Part shown: piece by piece, positions 26,007 through 28,828 of the stretch
Layout: each line of letters begins with the position of its first letter
Numbering within the stretch: position 1 is the stretch's first letter
Assembly (NCBI GenBank): GCA_001969505.1
Contig: LSSK01001670.1
Location: forward strand, 1-28,828
From: Zancudomyces culisetae
Taxonomy: Eukaryota; Kickxellomycota; Harpellomycetes; Harpellales; Legeriomycetaceae
Reading direction: 5' to 3'
Length of the DNA: 28,828 nucleotides
Program-made: the position numbers and the translations under genes
The notes under the pieces: model-generated
The model's database searches: none
Told to the model about the DNA's origin: nothing
The model's input: only the letters and a program-made list of their open reading frames with translations

Positions 26007-26637
26007 GCTGAGGCTGTTGTTGTTGTTGTTGTTGCTGGGGTTGTTGCTGGGGTTGCTGAGGTTGCTGAGGTTGTTGTTGTTGCCTAGCTTGCTGAGGCTG
26101 TTGTTGGCCAGGAACAGCCGCCTGCGGTGCTGCCTGTTGTTGCATCATATCAAGTGAACCTCCCTGCGCACCAATTTCATGTGCATCAAAATATGCACGA
26201 CGCATTAGTGGTTCTTCTCCTTCGTGTACTTCGACTTGATCATATTCATCGGCGTTGTCGTGTACAATAGGAGTATTCTCTCCGCCCTTTGTGTGGTAAT
26301 CAGCATTAACATCAATACCACCATTATTATCTTCATCCTTGTACTCGTCATGGTTGAGAACATCTTGATTATATTGAAACGATGCCGTCTCCATTACTTC
26401 ATTTATTTTGTTTGTTTCTTCAGATGGTAAAATGGTTTTCAATTGCGGCTCTTTGTGCGGAGCTTTTGATTTTATTGGCATGACACGTTCGGCATCCTTG
26501 GCAATAGAGCCAATATCTCTGAGGTAAAGTCCCATTTGCTGATGTGACGCGTTTTCGTTCTGTTTACCCAAAAAGCCTTCTCCTATGGGATTCGCACTTA
26601 GTAATGGTAGAAAGCAAGATAAAATCAGTAATCTCAT
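25459..26637 (-). CDS. Secreted LysM + hevein-type (ChtBD1) chitin-binding protein, no catalytic domain
   Basis: A 392-residue protein. A signal peptide (residues 1-15, [15 protein letters not shown]) is followed by an acidic pro-like region (16-145), a dibasic Kex2-type site (R146-R147, then AYF), a Gln/Pro-rich linker (about 165-270), a LysM domain (280-330, starting [15 protein letters not shown], with C280, C291, C318, C328) and a hevein-type domain (345-382) with all eight cysteines (345, 355, 360, 361, 367, 374, 378, 382). Chitin-contact positions S362, Y364 and F366 are present; the usual aromatic before C374 is His373. The protein ends ten residues later. LysM followed by ChtBD1 is the front half of fungal class C chitinases and of killer-plasmid chitinase subunits, but no GH18 domain follows in any frame before 24532. 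Likely role: binding chitin or chitooligosaccharides in or outside the wall. It could also be a truncated chitinase descendant, though the intact frame argues for use. Confidence 0.85.
25825..26095 (-). repeat. Gln/Pro codon repeat in the LysM/hevein gene
   Basis: CAA/CAG and CCA/CCC codons in runs encode about 90 residues of almost only Gln and Pro, including an uninterrupted run of about 15 Gln near 25967-26010. The opposite strand reads as poly-Leu or poly-Val frames that are not genes. Confidence 0.95.
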
Positions 26638-27049
26638 CGTTCTTGCGTATTGTTGCTGTTTTTTTTTTTGTACGGTTCGTATGCTGATGCTACTGGTAGC
26701 TGCTTTGTTTTTGTTTCTAATATATCTGTATTTGATGTTATATCGGTATTATATTGTCCAGAGTTAATGCTATGAAAAAATTCCAAATATCAACGAGTAT
26801 GTTTCAGCTTTTATGTATTCTGGTGTATGCGATTATCGAAAACAAGTGGCAATGTGTATATGTATATATTTTATTTTGCCTTAGCTCTCTTTAAAGAAAA
26901 TAGATGTAGGTGAACAAGTACAGTCATACTTGAAGTATACTAGTTTATATATGTTTTATTCTGTCCCTATAAACGAATATTACTGAAAAACACAATCTAG
27001 TATTTGCTTTAAAGGCTTGAAATCCTTTTCCTGTCACCAAACACATGCT

Positions 27050-27220
27050 ATTGGAGTGTATTTTTTTTTAGCTTTAATCCTTTTACACACTTTCACTCCA
27101 CCCTTCTGCTCCAACTATTTTTCTTTTAAATTACCATTATACCGATCCTGAAGTGGTGGTAGTTCCAATTAAAATGTTTGCATAAGCTCTTAAATGAACG
27201 AAATAACATTGGAGTGTATT
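27050..27220. repeat. 13-bp direct repeat pair ATTGGAGTGTATT
   Basis: Identical copies lie at 27050-27062 and 27208-27220, 158 bp apart. They are about 415 and 570 bp upstream of the LysM/hevein start codon. This could be a paired regulatory site or chance in AT-rich DNA. Confidence 0.4.
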
Positions 27221-28052
27221 AAAGATCTAATTTTATTATGCTGGACCATATACTGAAATTAAAATGAGAAAAGGATAGTGGACGCCAGGAAAAAGGGTTG
27301 TGCGTTAGTGGTTTGTAATGTGATCATTGTGGTGCAAAATAAAACTTTTGAGGCTAACGTATATATCTACCATTCGACTTTTCCCATTTGCTCACAAAGA
27401 TTTTTCGAAGTACCGATACGGATCGTGAAGGAAGGGAGGCTGTTTATTTATCTAGCTATATTGGTTACCATGATCCGCCTTCTTTTTTTCTGGTTGTATA
27501 TATACATATAATACAGCTATATGTGCATTTATTTATTTCTCCGTTTTTTTTGTGATATTTTTCTGATTTCCAATGCTGAATGAAGTGATGTTTTTAGGCT
27601 ATTGGTATCTCGATTTGTTTGTAAACGGACTAAGCTCATTAATAAACTTATTTTTTATTTAAGAATGTCTTTGATAAAATTATACTAATGAATTATTAGT
27701 TATCCAATAATAGGCTATATATCTTTATATCCATTAGAAGAGCTCCCACTATTTTTAATAAAAAAGAAAACATTACACAGCAATGAGCCATGCCATTCAT
27801 TGATAAGCAGAACTGCAGGGAAAATTGATACTGAAACAGGGTGCAGAAAATATATATTTACTGCAGAGTATGTCTTTTACCCTCTGCCCCGCCCTCTACT
27901 CCCTACCTGTCCGACCAATAGTTTGCAACATTATGGTTTTCATGACGCAGGCAAATGTGTCCGTGTACACTATGACATATATATACTCTTGGCAAGTATG
28001 AGCAGTTTTCCTCTCAACTTTACAAGAGCATAGTATGATCTGATACTAGTTA

Positions 28053-28079
28053 AACCCTTTTCGGGTTGATTTTTTTTTC
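28053..28079 (+). terminator. Short GC hairpin followed by a T run
   Basis: AACCC and GGGTT form a five-base-pair stem with a TTTTC loop, followed after GA by an uninterrupted run of about ten T. In yeast, T runs of this length terminate RNA polymerase III. No tRNA, U6 or other Pol III gene was recognised upstream, so the function is unknown. Confidence 0.2.
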
Positions 28080-28186
28080 TTGCGTGTTCCAGCTCTTTAT
28101 ACTTTATGAGCCTCTTAGAATTACCATTCACTGAAAATCCCGGCTTCTAGCAAATGCTCATTATTCATCATTTCTAATTTTCATGT

Positions 28187-28211
28187 AAAAAAAAAAAAAA
28201 ATTTTTTTTTT
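28187..28211. repeat. A15T10 homopolymer junction
   Basis: Fifteen A directly abut ten T, making a perfect A/T palindrome of about 20 bp at its core. Such tracts are stiff and usually nucleosome-poor. Confidence 0.85.
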
Positions 28212-28828
28212 GTTTTGATCCAACTTTAGTGTTTAATAAAAAAAAGATACATTTATGTGTTTAAGAAAAAAGCTAAAATACATAAACTAACAATTTGGCA
28301 AGTGTAGAGCAATTCAAAAGCATTCCTGGGCACAAGGAGTCAGAAGATCCCAAGAAGTAGAAAAATAAATAGGACGCCATATAGATAATACCATATGACC
28401 AAGTGTAAAATAAAGTTTGTCGACGGGTACCTTTGCATAAAGATGGAGAATTGGAAGAAGCTTCAAAAAGTAAGTCTAAGCAAGTACATATAGCTACTAT
28501 CAAATAACACTTTGCTCTATTCCTTTCTCTTTTGCTCTGTTTTTCCTTCTATTTCTAAGTCGGCGAGAAAAAAAGTTTGATTTACACAATTTGAGCTAGT
28601 AATTAGTGATAAGTAGGAGGCACAATTATAGCTCAAATTTACATTGTCTGAATTAAAAAACTGAGATATAGTAATGGGGATCGTTACAGAAGAGATCAAA
28701 CAAACAAAACATTGCATAGAGATAAAGCGAGAGGAATGTCATAAATTATCAGTTAATACCAAAAGAAACAAGCTTAATATAACATTTTTCAATTTTATTT
28801 CTACGCTTAGGTAATGAAGAAGGAGATT

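Larger units (their letters stand above)
26638..28828. other. Non-coding region upstream of the LysM gene to the window end
   Basis: 2.2 kb without a supported gene. It should contain the LysM/hevein promoter (a TATATA-rich stretch lies near 26858-26872). It includes a 13-bp direct repeat (27050-27062 and 27208-27220), a small GC hairpin followed by a T run (28053-28079) and an A15T10 tract (28187-28211). Short frames at 27278-27511, 27800-28033, 28273-28503 and 28517-28717 show no recognisable domain and look like chance. An unannotated RNA cannot be excluded. Confidence 0.5.

Noticed and set aside
25752-26157. Plus-strand frames of almost only Val or Leu opposite the LysM gene
   Set aside because: They are antisense translations of the Gln/Pro codon repeat.
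27278-27511. 77-codon plus-strand frame near the right end
   Set aside because: The first codon is not ATG, the C-terminal part is generic Leu/Phe/Tyr from AT-rich DNA, and no family is recognised.

Overview
The window looks like nuclear DNA from a budding yeast (Saccharomycotina). It is AT-rich and its genes are mostly intronless. The recognisable proteins are fungal: a RAM-network scaffold (TAO3/PAG1), the succinate dehydrogenase assembly factor SDH5/EMI5, glutamate 5-kinase (PRO1), the cortical dynein and mitochondrial anchor NUM1, and a secreted LysM plus hevein-type chitin-binding protein. CTG codons fall at conserved hydrophobic positions in PRO1 (L141, L196, L197). The organism therefore very probably reads CTG as leucine and lies outside the CTG-serine clades. 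I cannot name the species.

Layout: 1-973 is non-coding and rich in microsatellites. 974-1612 (+) may hold a small two-exon gene for a secreted peptide or glycoprotein, inferred from splice phase. 1729-11667 (-) is TAO3, about 900 residues longer than the S. cerevisiae protein, with the extra length in simple-sequence inserts. A 2-kb divergent intergenic region follows. SDH5 (13723-14292, +) converges on PRO1 (14530-16108, -), which has one 91-nt intron. The PRO1 upstream region carries a G-quadruplex-type tract that doubles as clustered STRE (AGGGG) elements. NUM1 (17158-23097, -) comes next, then a 2.4-kb region with no convincing gene. The LysM/hevein gene is at 25459-26637 (-), and the last 2.2 kb is non-coding as far as I can see.

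These are independent housekeeping and cell-surface genes rather than an operon or mobile island. TAO3 and NUM1 both act at the cell cortex, SDH5 in the mitochondrial matrix, PRO1 in cytosolic proline synthesis, and the LysM/hevein protein outside the cell.

The most striking structure is inside NUM1: 28 QT motifs (TQT, IQT, MQT, VQT) between residues 972 and 1369, spaced almost strictly 13 or 16 residues apart, with two further TQT motifs after the PH domain. QT motifs are the known anchor for dynein light chain LC8 (yeast Dyn2). The dynein anchor itself therefore appears to carry a very long putative LC8-binding ladder. That reading is an inference from the sequence and can be tested.
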